This document shows, in pieces, positions 37,694-46,664 of a stretch of 64,000 nucleotides of DNA; the first letter of the stretch is position 1; every line of letters begins with the position of its first letter. The position numbers and the translations under genes were made by a program. The stretch is taken from NCBI RefSeq assembly GCF_004022265.1, contig NZ_SAVB01000002.1:124001-188000 (forward strand), written 5' to 3'. The notes below the pieces were generated by a model. The model was not told the DNA's origin. It saw only the letters and a program-made list of their open reading frames with translations, and ran no database searches. Source of the stretch: Paenirhodobacter ferrireducens (GTDB lineage Bacteria > Pseudomonadota > Alphaproteobacteria > Rhodobacterales > Rhodobacteraceae).

Positions 37694-39924
37694 GCGGGCA
37701 GGGGATGGACGCCGATCTGGCGCTCTCGCTGGTTGATCCGGCTGACAGCCTGGCGCGGCAGAACGAAAAGCTGCTGACCATCGCCGGCGCGCTGATCCGT
37801 CATGCCGAAGAGATGACCGAGGACCGCGGCACCGGCTTTGCCCAGTTCCAGCGCGCCGCGATGCTGGAGGAACAGGTGCGCGAGCGCACCCGCGACCTCG
37901 AACGCGCGCTCGACCTGCTCAACGCCTCGAACGCGCGGCTCGCCGATGCCAATCGCGAGACCGCGACGACGCGGCAGAACCTCGCCGCCGCGGTCGAGAC
38001 GCTGCACGAGGGCTTTGCGCTCTTCGACAGCAACGAAATCCTGGTGATGTGCAACACGCGCTTCAATGCGCTTTTGCCCGACATCCGCGATCAGCTGATG
38101 CCGGGGCTGCATTTCTTGGACTATCTGCGCACCGTGGCGCGTTCACGCCATCTCGGCCTGGCCGAGGGCATGACGCCCGAGACCTGGATCGAGATGCGCC
38201 AGCTGCGCCACGAGCAGCACCATTTCATCCTGACCCAGAGAATGGGCGAGGATCGCTGGGTGCAGGTCTCGGAACACCGCACCCAGGACGGCGGCACGGT
38301 GATCCTGCAGACCGAGGTCACCGACCTGATCCGCGCCGAGCGGCGCGAGCGGGGGCGGATGCTCGACGATCAGGCGGCGGTCTTGCGCGCCACGCTTGAA
38401 CACCTGAACCTCGGCGTGTGCATCTTCGACGCGCGGCTGCATCTGCTGGGCTGGAACGGGAAGATGGCCGATTTCCTGACCCTGCCGCGCAACCGGCTGC
38501 GCGCGGGGATGCATTTCGACACGCTGCTCGAACAGGTGCGCAACCAGTTCATCTTCCCGAACGGGCTCAGCGCCTATCGGCTGGCCGACTGGGTGCGCCG
38601 CGCGCGCCGGCGCGACCATTTCCAGATGGAGGTGCGCCACGAGGGCGGGCAGATCTACGAGATCTTCGCGCAGGAGCTGCCCGACGGCGGCTTCGTGATC
38701 TCGCTCGCCGATGTCACCGCGGAACGATCGGCGCTGGCCGCACTCGAGCGCGCGAACGAGACGCTCGAGGCACGGGTGGCCGAGCGCACGCTCGAGCTCG
38801 AGGATGCGCTCGAACGGGCCGAGCGGGCGAATGCCTCGCGCTCGCGCTTCGTCGCGGCGGCCAGCCACGACCTGTTGCAGCCGCTCTCGGCGGCCAAGCT
38901 CTATCTGACCTCGCTTGGCGATGACGCGATCAGCCCGACGGCGCGCGGCACGCTGGAAAAGGCGCAGAACGCGCTTCTGTCGGTCGAGGGCATCCTTGGC
39001 GCGCTTCTCGACATCTCGCGCCTGGAATCGGGCCGGGTCGCGGTCGACATGGCACCGGTGGCACTCGGCCCGATGTTCCGCGCACTCGCCGACGAATTCG
39101 CCCCGATCGCCGCGCTGAAGGGGATCGATCTGGCGATCCGGCCGACCGAGGCCGTGGTGATCTCCGACCGGGCCTATCTGCGGCGGATCCTGCAGAACCT
39201 GATCTCGAACGCGATCCGCTATACCGAGAGCGGCCGCGTCGCGGTGCTGACGCGCCGGCGCGGCACGATGCTGCGCGTCGAGGTGCGCGACAGCGGCACG
39301 GGCATTGCCGAGGAGGATCAGGAGCTGATCTTTCGCGAATTCCATCGGTTGAACGCCCATGCCTCGGCCTCCGAGGGGATGGGGCTTGGCCTGGCCATCG
39401 TCGAGCGCGCGGCGGCGGTGCTGGGCCATCCGCTCGGCCTGCGCTCGGCACTGGGCTGCGGCTCGACCTTCAGCGTCGGGCTGCAGCCGGTGGCGGGCCC
39501 GGTGCCGCGGCCCGAGGGACCGGCACCGGTCGAGATGCGGGGCGCCGAGACGCGCGATCTGCTCGTGCTGCTGGTCGAGAACGACGCGGCGCTGGCTGGT
39601 GCGATGGTCCAGCTTTTGGAGAAATGGGGGGTGACGGTGCTGGATGTGGCGAGCGGCGAAGAGGCGCTCGAGCTGATCGACGCGACCGGGGTCGAGCCGG
39701 ACGTCTGCCTGATCGACTTCCAGCTTGGCGACGGGATCGACGGGCTCGACTGCCTGAGCGGGCTGCGGGCCCGGCTGGGCGATGTGCCGGCGCGGATCGT
39801 CACCGCCGACCGCAGCGAGGCGCTGCAACGCCGGGCAACGGCTATGGGGGCGCAGATCATGGCGAAACCGATCCCGCCGTCGGAACTGGCGACGGTTCTG
39901 TTCGGCCGTCAGCGCCGCGGCTGA
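37690..39924 (+). CDS. Hybrid sensor histidine kinase (PAS-PAS-HisKA-HATPase-receiver)
   Basis: A 744-residue cytoplasmic kinase. A coiled coil (about 55-100) leads to two PAS domains (about 100-215 and 232-345), a second coiled coil, HisKA with FVAAASHDLLQPLSAAKLYL (His393), HATPase_c with NLISNAIRYTESG, DSGTGI and GMGLGLAIVERAA, and a C-terminal receiver with VENDAAL and CLIDFQLGDGIDG carrying the phosphoacceptor Asp. No transmembrane helix. It is the FlhS-like partner expected for the LuxR-type regulator two genes upstream. Signal entry may come through the FIST protein whose gene overlaps it. Confidence 0.9.
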   Translation: MSGQGMDADLALSLVDPADSLARQNEKLLTIAGALIRHAEEMTEDRGTGFAQFQRAAMLEEQVRERTRDLERALDLLNASNARLADANRETATTRQNLAAAVETLHEGFALFDSNEILVMCNTRFNALLPDIRDQLMPGLHFLDYLRTVARSRHLGLAEGMTPETWIEMRQLRHEQHHFILTQRMGEDRWVQVSEHRTQDGGTVILQTEVTDLIRAERRERGRMLDDQAAVLRATLEHLNLGVCIFDARLHLLGWNGKMADFLTLPRNRLRAGMHFDTLLEQVRNQFIFPNGLSAYRLADWVRRARRRDHFQMEVRHEGGQIYEIFAQELPDGGFVISLADVTAERSALAALERANETLEARVAERTLELEDALERAERANASRSRFVAAASHDLLQPLSAAKLYLTSLGDDAISPTARGTLEKAQNALLSVEGILGALLDISRLESGRVAVDMAPVALGPMFRALADEFAPIAALKGIDLAIRPTEAVVISDRAYLRRILQNLISNAIRYTESGRVAVLTRRRGTMLRVEVRDSGTGIAEEDQELIFREFHRLNAHASASEGMGLGLAIVERAAAVLGHPLGLRSALGCGSTFSVGLQPVAGPVPRPEGPAPVEMRGAETRDLLVLLVENDAALAGAMVQLLEKWGVTVLDVASGEEALELIDATGVEPDVCLIDFQLGDGIDGLDCLSGLRARLGDVPARIVTADRSEALQRRATAMGAQIMAKPIPPSELATVLFGRQRRG

Positions 39925-39953
39925 GCCCGTCGCAGGGGCCGTTTTTGTGACGC

Positions 39954-39988
39954 GTCCAATTGGCCAATAATTGGTATTATGTAAATTT
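39954..39988 (+). promoter_or_regulatory. AT-rich promoter with tandem CCAATTGG dyads before fructose-bisphosphatase
   Basis: Two palindromes abut: CCAATTGG (39956-39963) and CCAATAATTGG (39964-39974). TTGGCC at 39960 and TAAATT at 39982, 16 bases apart, could be -35 and -10. The block GTCCAATTGGCCAATA also resembles the island motif (GACCAATGGCCAATAC) with one inserted base. It is the most AT-rich spot in this part of the window. The 217 bases between genes hold nothing else I recognise. Confidence 0.45.
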
Positions 39989-40141
39989 AGAACGCCATCC
40001 GGGCCAGTTTTGGCCGGTCCCCGGCAGATCTGCCCGCGAAACGATGCCAAGGCCGTGTTTTCAATTCCTTGGCGATTGAATCTTTCGCGCGCCGGGTGCA
40101 AATCAGGACGCGCACGCGACCTATCGCGCAAGGAGGATTCC

Positions 40142-41128
40142 ATGTCACTCGATCTCGACGGTCTGGCGCTCGCGCCTGAACTCGCCGATGTGATGCAGCG
40201 GCTCAGCATTGTCGGGGCCCGGCTGCAACGACTGATCGCCCGCAACGGCATCGACCAGGACCTGGCCGCAGCCCGCGGCACCAATGCCGGCGGCGACGGC
40301 CAGAAGGCGCTCGACGTGATGGCCGACGCCGCCTACATGGAGGCGCTCAAGGGCTCTGCCGTGGCCTTCTACGCCTCGGAAGAAGAAGACGAGATCCTGA
40401 CCCTCGGCCCGGGCACGCTGGCGCTCGCCGTCGACCCGCTCGACGGTTCGTCGAACATCGACGTCAACGTCTCGATCGGCACGATCTTCTCGATCTTCCC
40501 GGCAGCCGCGACGCCCGAGGCGAGCTTCCTGCGCCCGGCGCGCGAGCAGATCGCCGGTGGCTACATGATCTTCGGGCCGCAATGCGCGCTGGTCGCGACC
40601 TTCGGCGACGGCGTGCACCACTGGATCCTCGATCCCGACACCGGCCGCTTCGAACGTCAGCCGGATTTCGCGCCGATCCCCAAGGATACCTCGGAATTCG
40701 CCATCAACGCCTCGAACAAGCGGCACTGGCCGGCGCCGATCCGCGCCTATGTCGACGACCTGATCGCCGGCGAGGAAGGCCCGCGCGGGCGCAACTTCAA
40801 CATGCGCTGGATCGCCTCGCTGGTCGCTGAAACCCACCGCATCCTGCGCCGCGGCGGCGTGTTCCTCTATCCGGGCGACAGCCGCAAGGGTTATGAGCGT
40901 GGCCGTCTGCGCCACGTCTACGAATGCGCGCCGATCGCCTTCGTCATCGAACAGGCCGGTGGCCGGGCGACCGACGGCGTGCACCCGATCCTCGACCAGG
41001 CGCCCGACAGCCTGCATGCGCGCACGCCCTTCGTCTTTGGCACCGCGCCCAAGGTGAAGCGCATCGCGCATTATTATGACTCGCCCGAGACCGCCGCGGT
41101 GATGCCCGACGAGCACCTGATGCCCTGA
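40142..41128 (+). CDS. fbp: Fructose-1,6-bisphosphatase, class I
   Basis: A 328-residue enzyme that hydrolyses fructose 1,6-bisphosphate in gluconeogenesis or the Calvin cycle. The class I metal site ASEEEDEIL and [23 protein letters not shown], the RYIGSLVAD-like [11 protein letters not shown] and the GGVFLYPGD motif are clear. ATG 40142 follows GCAAGGAGGATTCC; the open frame starts at 39971. It is followed by rpe after 150 bases. No cbb genes (rubisco, phosphoribulokinase) are present here, so the symbol cbbF is not justified by context. Confidence 0.95.
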   Translation: MSLDLDGLALAPELADVMQRLSIVGARLQRLIARNGIDQDLAAARGTNAGGDGQKALDVMADAAYMEALKGSAVAFYASEEEDEILTLGPGTLALAVDPLDGSSNIDVNVSIGTIFSIFPAAATPEASFLRPAREQIAGGYMIFGPQCALVATFGDGVHHWILDPDTGRFERQPDFAPIPKDTSEFAINASNKRHWPAPIRAYVDDLIAGEEGPRGRNFNMRWIASLVAETHRILRRGGVFLYPGDSRKGYERGRLRHVYECAPIAFVIEQAGGRATDGVHPILDQAPDSLHARTPFVFGTAPKVKRIAHYYDSPETAAVMPDEHLMP

Positions 41129-41176
41129 GACTTGCGCCGCGGGGCGCTCCCGTGGCACAAGCCCCGCAAGACCCTG

Positions 41177-41220
41177 AGCGCCGCCCCTGGACACCGCCTT
41201 GGGCGGCGCTTCAGCTTTAC
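41177..41220 (+). terminator. Hairpin between fbp and rpe
   Basis: A perfect ten-base-pair stem AGCGCCGCCC/GGGCGGCGCT (41177-41186, 41201-41210) with a 14-base loop, followed by TCAGCTTTAC. The weak T-run suggests partial termination, so rpe may be partly co-transcribed with fbp. Confidence 0.55.
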
Positions 41221-41278
41221 CCTTGAACGCCTTGGCTAGACGGGGAAATCCGTCCGCGCCCCCTGCCCCGAGGATACC

Positions 41279-41971
41279 ATGACCAGCTTTGACCGCTCCA
41301 TCAAGATCGCGCCGTCGATTCTTTCCGCCGATTTCGCCAACTTCGGACAGGAGATCCGCGCGATCGAGGCGCAGGGTGCCGACTGGGTCCATGTCGACGT
41401 GATGGACGGGCATTTTGTGCCGAACCTGACCTTCGGCCCGCCGCTGGTGAAGGCGATCCGGCCGCATATCAAGACGGTGATGGACGTGCACCTGATGATC
41501 TCGCCGGTCGATCCCTATATCGACGCCTTTGCCGAGGCTGGCGCCGACGTGATCTCGGCCCATCTCGAGGCAGGGCCGCATGTCCACCGCACTCTGCAGG
41601 CGATCCGCGGTGCGGGCTGCAAGGCGGGCCTCGCGATCAACCCGGGCAGCGGGCTCGATGGCGTCGAGTATCTGCTCGACATGATCGACCTCGTCTGCGT
41701 GATGACGGTGAACCCGGGCTTTGGCGGGCAGAAGTTCATCCACAGCCAGATCGACAAGGTGAAGACGCTGCGCGCGAAGATCGGCGACCGCCCGATCCAT
41801 ATCGAGATCGACGGCGGCATCACCCCGGAAACCGCGCCGCTGATGGCGGCGGCGGGCGCCGATGTGCTGGTCGCGGGCTCGGCGGTGTTCAAGGGCGGCT
41901 CGGTCGAGAACCCCGAACCCTATGGCGCGAACATCCGCGCAATCCGCGCCGCGGCAGAAGCCGCCCGCTAA
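41279..41971 (+). CDS. rpe: Ribulose-phosphate 3-epimerase
   Basis: A 230-residue TIM-barrel enzyme that interconverts ribulose 5-phosphate and xylulose 5-phosphate. Conserved pieces include IAPSILSADFANFG, WVHVDVMDGHFVPNLTFGPP (metal His/Asp), MDVHLMI, TVNPGFGGQKFI and EIDGGI. Length is normal. It serves the pentose phosphate pathway and, with fbp, sugar-phosphate recycling. A clear terminator follows. Confidence 0.97.
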   Translation: MTSFDRSIKIAPSILSADFANFGQEIRAIEAQGADWVHVDVMDGHFVPNLTFGPPLVKAIRPHIKTVMDVHLMISPVDPYIDAFAEAGADVISAHLEAGPHVHRTLQAIRGAGCKAGLAINPGSGLDGVEYLLDMIDLVCVMTVNPGFGGQKFIHSQIDKVKTLRAKIGDRPIHIEIDGGITPETAPLMAAAGADVLVAGSAVFKGGSVENPEPYGANIRAIRAAAEAAR

Positions 41972-41994
41972 GGGAAAACACGTCTCTTCAAGGG

Positions 41995-42032
41995 CCTGCG
42001 GCGCATATCTGATGTGCCGCGGGTTTTCTTTT
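41995..42032 (+). terminator. Rho-independent terminator after rpe
   Basis: A ten-base-pair stem CCTGCGGCGC/GTGCCGCGGG (two G-U) with a nine-base loop, followed by TTTTCTTTT. It lies 24 bases after the rpe stop. Confidence 0.85.
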
Positions 42033-42112
42033 GCCGCCCGCGACCGCGCGGCGCCTTGCCTCGGGGCGTGCTTGCGCTACTGTGCGGGCGTCCTTGAGTG
42101 CAGGAGGTTCGG

Positions 42113-42667
42113 ATGGCGGTCACCCCCCCGGTTTGCGATTTCGGTTGGAAGGCGCCCGGCTTCACCCTGCCCGGCACCGACGGTCGCGACTGGTCGTTTG
42201 AGGCGATCCGCGGGCCGAAGGGCACGCTTATCATGTTCATCTGCAACCATTGCCCCTATGTGCAATCGGTGCTCGACCGGATCCTGCGCGACGGTGCGGC
42301 GCTGATCGAGGCCGGGATCGGCGTTGCCGCGATCTCGGCGAATGATGTCGCCACATATCCCGAGGACAGCTTCGAGAACATGGTGCGGCTGGCCCGGGAC
42401 CGGGCCTTCCCCTTCCCCTACCTCTTTGACGAAACGCAAGAGGTGGCAAAGGCTTACGGCGCGGCCTGCACACCGGACTTCTTCGGGTTCAATGCCGCGG
42501 ATGAGCTGCAGTATCGCGGCCGGCTCGATGCCTCGGGCCGCACCGCCGGCCCCGCGGACGCCAGGCGCGAGCTTTACGAGGCGATGCTGCAGGTCGCCGC
42601 AACCGGAAAAGGCCCGGCCGAGCAGGTCGCCTCGATGGGCTGCTCGATCAAGTGGAAGGACGCCTGA
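42113..42667 (+). CDS. Thioredoxin-fold redoxin family protein
   Basis: A 184-residue cytoplasmic protein of the AhpC/TSA-redoxin superfamily. The active-site region GTLIMFICNHCPYVQSV has Cys44-Asn-His-Cys47, the CxxC of this group, and a later CTPDFFGF supplies the cis-Pro loop. The substrate is unknown; peroxide or disulfide exchange is usual. GCAGGAGG precedes ATG 42113 (a start at 42098 is less likely). Its stop overlaps the gph start as TGATG. Confidence 0.88.
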   Translation: MAVTPPVCDFGWKAPGFTLPGTDGRDWSFEAIRGPKGTLIMFICNHCPYVQSVLDRILRDGAALIEAGIGVAAISANDVATYPEDSFENMVRLARDRAFPFPYLFDETQEVAKAYGAACTPDFFGFNAADELQYRGRLDASGRTAGPADARRELYEAMLQVAATGKGPAEQVASMGCSIKWKDA

Positions 42668-43347
42668 TGACCCTGCCCGCCCTGATCTTCGACCTCGACG
42701 GCACGCTGATCGATTCCGTGCCCGATATCCACGCCGCCTCGAACGAGGTGCTGGCCGAGAACGGCTTTGCGCCGCTCACGCTGATGCAGGTGCGCGGCTT
42801 CATCGGCCGCGGCGTGCCGCATCTGGTGCACTGCCTGCTCGAGGCCTCGGGCGCGGGCGGGGATGAAGTCCTCCAGGCCCGGATCACCGCCGAGTTCAGC
42901 GCCCGCTACGAGGGCGCCGTCGGGCTGACCGCGCTGTTCCCGGGCGTGCGCGAGGCGCTGACCGCCTTCCGCGCCGCGGGCCATCCGCTGGCGATCTGCA
43001 CCAACAAGCCGCTTGCCCCGACCTCGGCGGTGCTGCGCCATTTCGAGATCGAGCCGCTCTTCGCCACGATCATCGGCGGCGACAGCCTGCCCGCGCGCAA
43101 GCCCGACCCCGCGCCGCTTCTGAAGGCGCATCAGATGCTGGGCGGCGGCCGCGCGCTCTATGTCGGTGACAGCGAGGTCGATGCCGAAACCGCACAGCGT
43201 GCTGGCCTGCCCTTCCTGCTGTTCACCGAGGGCTATCGCAAGGCCCCGGTCAGCGCCCTGCCCCATGCCATCGCCTTTTCCGACTTCGCCATGCTACCCG
43301 GCATCGTCGCGCATTGGCCCTGGCAGGCTGACCTCGCGTCCCCCTGA
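42667..43347 (+). CDS. gph: HAD-family phosphoglycolate phosphatase
   Basis: A 226-residue HAD hydrolase. Motif I FDLDGTLIDS at the N-terminus, cap helices, motif II ICTNKP, motif III RKPDPAPL and motif IV YVGDSEVDAETA are intact. The sequence is of the Gph/CbbZ type, which removes 2-phosphoglycolate produced by rubisco or DNA repair. The start overlaps the redoxin stop by one base. The HAD family is large, so another phosphate ester cannot be excluded. Confidence 0.87.
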   Translation: MTLPALIFDLDGTLIDSVPDIHAASNEVLAENGFAPLTLMQVRGFIGRGVPHLVHCLLEASGAGGDEVLQARITAEFSARYEGAVGLTALFPGVREALTAFRAAGHPLAICTNKPLAPTSAVLRHFEIEPLFATIIGGDSLPARKPDPAPLLKAHQMLGGGRALYVGDSEVDAETAQRAGLPFLLFTEGYRKAPVSALPHAIAFSDFAMLPGIVAHWPWQADLASP

Positions 43348-43408
43348 CACATTCGCCGCTTGCGATATGTTTCAGACAGCCTATATCTGGCGGAATCAGG
43401 AGGATACG

Positions 43409-44284
43409 ATGAGCGAGAGCGTGAACCCTGCGGTGAAGCCTTTCTTCGACGAGGCCACCAACACCGCCACCTTCGTGGTTCGTGATCCGGGCGGCGACGT
43501 CTGCGCGGTGATCGATTCCGTGCTCGACTTCGATTACGCCTCGGGCCGCACCGACACCCGCTCCGCCGATGCGGTGATCGACTGGATCCGCGCCGAGGGG
43601 CTGCGCGTCGAGTGGATCCTCGAAACCCATGTCCACGCCGATCACCTGTCGGCGGCGCCCTATATCCAGGAACGCCTTGGCGGCAAGATCGGCATCGGCG
43701 ACCGCATCACCGTGGTGCAGAACACCTTCGGCAAGATCTTCAACGAGGGAACCGAGTTCCAGCGCGACGGCTCGCAATTCGACAAGCTCTTCGTCGAGGG
43801 CGACCGCTTCGCCATCGGCGCGCTCGAGGGCCATGTGCTGCACACCCCGGGCCACACGCCGGCCTGCCTGACCTATGTCATCGGCGATGCGGCCTTCGTC
43901 GGCGACACCCTCTTCATGCCCGATTACGGCACGGCGCGCTGCGACTTTCCGGGCGGATCGGCCGATGCGCTCTATGCCTCGATCCAGAAGATCCTCACCC
44001 TGCCCGACGCGACCCGGATCTTCGTCGCCCATGACTACAAGGCGCCGGGCCGCGACAGCTATGCCTGGGAGACGACGGTCGCCGAGGAGAAGGCGCGCAA
44101 CGTCCACATCGGCGGCGGCACCTCGCGCGAGGATTTCGTCAAGATGCGCGAGGCACGCGATGCCACCTTGTCGATGCCGCGCTTGATCATCCCGTCTTTG
44201 CAGGTCAACATGCGCGCCGGTCAGATGCCGCCCCCAGAGGACGACGGCAGGACCTATCTGAAGGTGCCGGTGAACGGGCTCTGA
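43409..44284 (+). CDS. MBL-fold hydrolase, probable persulfide dioxygenase (ETHE1/Blh-like)
   Basis: A 291-residue metallo-beta-lactamase fold enzyme. The metal motif THVHADH (His74, His76, Asp78, His79), HTPGHTPACLTYVIGDAAFVGDTLF and the final VAHDYKAPGRDSY are those of ETHE1-like persulfide dioxygenases and of the Blh protein of the bigR operon. Such enzymes oxidise glutathione persulfide to sulfite. The ATG follows AGGAGG. Next come a TIGR01244-type protein and a SulP carrier in one direction, supporting a sulfide/sulfur detoxification role. No sqr or bigR/sqrR gene is in view. Confidence 0.88.
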   Translation: MSESVNPAVKPFFDEATNTATFVVRDPGGDVCAVIDSVLDFDYASGRTDTRSADAVIDWIRAEGLRVEWILETHVHADHLSAAPYIQERLGGKIGIGDRITVVQNTFGKIFNEGTEFQRDGSQFDKLFVEGDRFAIGALEGHVLHTPGHTPACLTYVIGDAAFVGDTLFMPDYGTARCDFPGGSADALYASIQKILTLPDATRIFVAHDYKAPGRDSYAWETTVAEEKARNVHIGGGTSREDFVKMREARDATLSMPRLIIPSLQVNMRAGQMPPPEDDGRTYLKVPVNGL

Positions 44285-44319
44285 CCCGGCCGGCATCCCC
44301 GGTCGAGCAGGAGAGACAG

Positions 44320-44748
44320 ATGGACGTTCGGCAGATCACACCGGAATTCGCGGTGGCGCCGCAGATCACCCCCGAGGATGTCGCCGAGGCGGCGCGGATG
44401 GGTTTCCGCACGCTGATCGACAACCGCCCCGACGAAGAGGCCGGCGACGCGCTCGACAGCGCGGCGATGGCGGCGGCGGCGGCCGAGCACGGGCTCGCCT
44501 TCCACTACCTGCCCTATTACCCGGGCGCGATGACGCCCGAGCTGGTCGCCGAGTTCGAGGCGGCGATGGAAGCGATCGAGACGCCGGTTCTGGCCTGGTG
44601 TCGGTCGGGCACGCGCTCGTCGCACCTGTGGGCGATGTCGCAGGCGGGCACGCGCCCGGTGGACGAGATCGTTACCCTCGCGGCCGAGGCTGGCTATGAC
44701 CATACGGGGCTTGCGCCCCTGCTCCGGATGCACGCTGAAAGGCGTTAA
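44320..44748 (+). CDS. TIGR01244-family sulfur transferase (DUF442, phosphatase-like fold)
   Basis: A 142-residue protein of the group often fused to or encoded beside Blh-type persulfide dioxygenases. The opening ITPEFAVAPQITPEDV and active loop VLAWCRSGTRSSHLWA (Cys-x5-Arg, as in dual-specificity phosphatases and some rhodanese-like enzymes) are diagnostic. It lies 35 bases after the dioxygenase gene and 20 before the SulP gene. It probably handles persulfide or thiosulfate sulfur. Biochemistry of the family is thin. Confidence 0.88.
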   Translation: MDVRQITPEFAVAPQITPEDVAEAARMGFRTLIDNRPDEEAGDALDSAAMAAAAAEHGLAFHYLPYYPGAMTPELVAEFEAAMEAIETPVLAWCRSGTRSSHLWAMSQAGTRPVDEIVTLAAEAGYDHTGLAPLLRMHAERR

Positions 44749-44768
44749 AGAATGAACCGCAAGCCCCC

Positions 44769-46520
44769 ATGCTGAAAAGATATTTTCCGATCCTGACATG
44801 GGGGCGCGACTACGGCCGCGCGACGTTTGAGGCAGATCTGGTGGCGGCGCTGATCGTCACCATCATGCTGATCCCGCAGGCGCTGGCCTATGCGCTGCTG
44901 GCGGGTCTGCCGGCGCAGGTCGGGCTTTATGCCTCGATCGCGCCGCTTCTCGGCTATGCGCTTCTGGGCACCTCGCGCACGCTCGCCGTGGGCCCGGTCG
45001 CCATCATCTCGCTGATGACCGCGACCGCCGTCGGCGGGCTTGCCGCCCGCGGCACCCCCGAATATCTGGGCGCGGCGGTGGCGCTTGCCTTCCTCTCCGG
45101 GCTGATCTTCGTGGCCATGGGGCTTTTGCGGCTTGGCTTCATCGCCGCCTTCCTCAGCCATCCGGTGATCTCGGGCTTCATCTCGGCGACCGGCATCCTG
45201 ATCGCCGCCGGGCAGATCAAGCATTTCCTCGGCGTCGGCGTCGAGGGCAAGACACTGCCGCCGATGCTTCTGGGCCTGGTCGAGAACCTTCCCGGGATCA
45301 AGCCGGTGACGGTGCTGGTCTCGGTGCTGGTGCTTGGCTTTTTGTACTGGGCACGCAAATACTTGAAGCCATTTCTTGAGGCACGCGGCCTGTCCCCGCG
45401 GCTGGCCGGTGTGCTGTCGCGGGCAGCGCCCCTGGTCGCCGTTGCCGGCAGCACCGCGGCGACCTGGGCCTTCGACCTCGAGCGCTATGACCTTGCCGTC
45501 GTCGGCCATGTGCCGCAGGGCCTGCCGGGCCTCGCCCTGCCGCCGCTCGACCTCGCGCTCTGGCGCGAGCTGGCGCTCCCCGCGCTGCTGATCACCATCA
45601 TCGGCTATGTCGAGACGATCTCGGTCTCCCAGACCCTCGCCGCGAAACGGCGCCAGCGCATCGACCCGGACCAGGAGCTGATCGCGCAAGGCGGCATCAA
45701 CCTCGCCTCGGCCTTCTCGGGCGGCATGCCGATCTCGGGCGGTTTCGCCCGCTCGGTGGTGAATTTCGACGCCGGCGCCGCGACCCCGGCCGCCGGCGCC
45801 TTCACCGCCCTCGGCATGGCGCTGGCCACGCTGCTGCTGACGCCCGCGCTCTTCCATCTGCCGAAGGCGACGCTGGCCGCCACGATCTTCGTCGCCCTCG
45901 CCTCGCTCATCGACCTGCGTGCGCTCGGCCGGGTCTGGCGCTACAGCCGCAGCGACGGCATCGCGATGCTCGCGACGATCGTCGTCACCCTGATCGAGGG
46001 CGTCGAGACCGGCATCGCCACCGGGGTCGTGCTGTCGATCGGGCTGCATCTCTGGCGTTCGTCGCGACCGCATTACGCCGTGATCGGCCAGGTTCCGGGA
46101 ACCGAGCATTTCCGCAATGTCCGCCGCCACCGCGTCGTGCTGGCGCCCGAGGTGTTGTCGATCCGCATCGACGAGAGCCTGTGGTTTGCCAATGCCCGCT
46201 TCCTCGAGGACGTGATCTACGACGCCGTTGCCGCCGACCCGGAGATTCGCCATCTGGTGCTGAACTGCCCGGCGATCAACGCCATCGACGCCTCGGCGCT
46301 CGAGGCGCTCGAAGCGGTGAACGTGCGGCTCAAGGATGCCGGCGTCTGCCTGCACCTGAGCGAGGTGAAGGGCCCGGTGATGGACCGGCTGCTGCGCTCG
46401 GGCCTGCTCGGTGCGCTTGGCGGTCAGGTTTTCCTGACCCAATTCGACGCGATGAACGCACTTGCCCCGGCGCTCACCCGCGAGACACTGGCGCAGCCGC
46501 GCTGCGAAACCGCGCGCTGA
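44769..46520 (+). CDS. SulP-family anion transporter with STAS domain
   Basis: A 583-residue inner-membrane carrier. The signature LIVTIMLIPQALAYALLAGLPAQVGLYASI and about twelve helices fill residues 25-430; a cytoplasmic STAS domain follows (about 450-570; LNCPAINAIDASALEALEAVN). SulP proteins carry sulfate, bicarbonate or other anions. Since two sulfur-metabolism genes precede it in the same direction, export or import of sulfite/sulfate is the simplest idea; bicarbonate is possible. Confidence 0.92.
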   Translation: MLKRYFPILTWGRDYGRATFEADLVAALIVTIMLIPQALAYALLAGLPAQVGLYASIAPLLGYALLGTSRTLAVGPVAIISLMTATAVGGLAARGTPEYLGAAVALAFLSGLIFVAMGLLRLGFIAAFLSHPVISGFISATGILIAAGQIKHFLGVGVEGKTLPPMLLGLVENLPGIKPVTVLVSVLVLGFLYWARKYLKPFLEARGLSPRLAGVLSRAAPLVAVAGSTAATWAFDLERYDLAVVGHVPQGLPGLALPPLDLALWRELALPALLITIIGYVETISVSQTLAAKRRQRIDPDQELIAQGGINLASAFSGGMPISGGFARSVVNFDAGAATPAAGAFTALGMALATLLLTPALFHLPKATLAATIFVALASLIDLRALGRVWRYSRSDGIAMLATIVVTLIEGVETGIATGVVLSIGLHLWRSSRPHYAVIGQVPGTEHFRNVRRHRVVLAPEVLSIRIDESLWFANARFLEDVIYDAVAADPEIRHLVLNCPAINAIDASALEALEAVNVRLKDAGVCLHLSEVKGPVMDRLLRSGLLGALGGQVFLTQFDAMNALAPALTRETLAQPRCETAR

Positions 46521-46648
46521 GCTTCCGGGGCGGCGCGATTGTTTCCCAGAGTGCGACAAGGGTTGCGCCGTAACTCTCCCCCATGCCAATATCGTCGCTG
46601 CGACCAATCGTGCGCTCACGGCGCCACGGGTCCCGCGAATTGGGAAAC

Positions 46649-46664
46649 AGATGATAAATCATCT
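46649..46664. promoter_or_regulatory. Inverted repeat over the LuxR-type gene start
   Basis: AGATGAT-AA-ATCATCT is a perfect seven-base inverted repeat containing the start codon (46651). It is in the right place for autorepression, or for an mRNA hairpin that hides the start. Untested. Confidence 0.35.

Noticed and set aside
40142-41971. Calvin cycle (cbb) operon
   Set aside because: Only fructose-bisphosphatase and ribulose-phosphate epimerase are present; no rubisco, phosphoribulokinase or cbbR is in the window.
43348-43408. BigR/SqrR-type operator before the persulfide dioxygenase
   Set aside because: ATAT...TATAT at 43368-43386 is suggestive but does not fit a recognised consensus, and no repressor gene is near.
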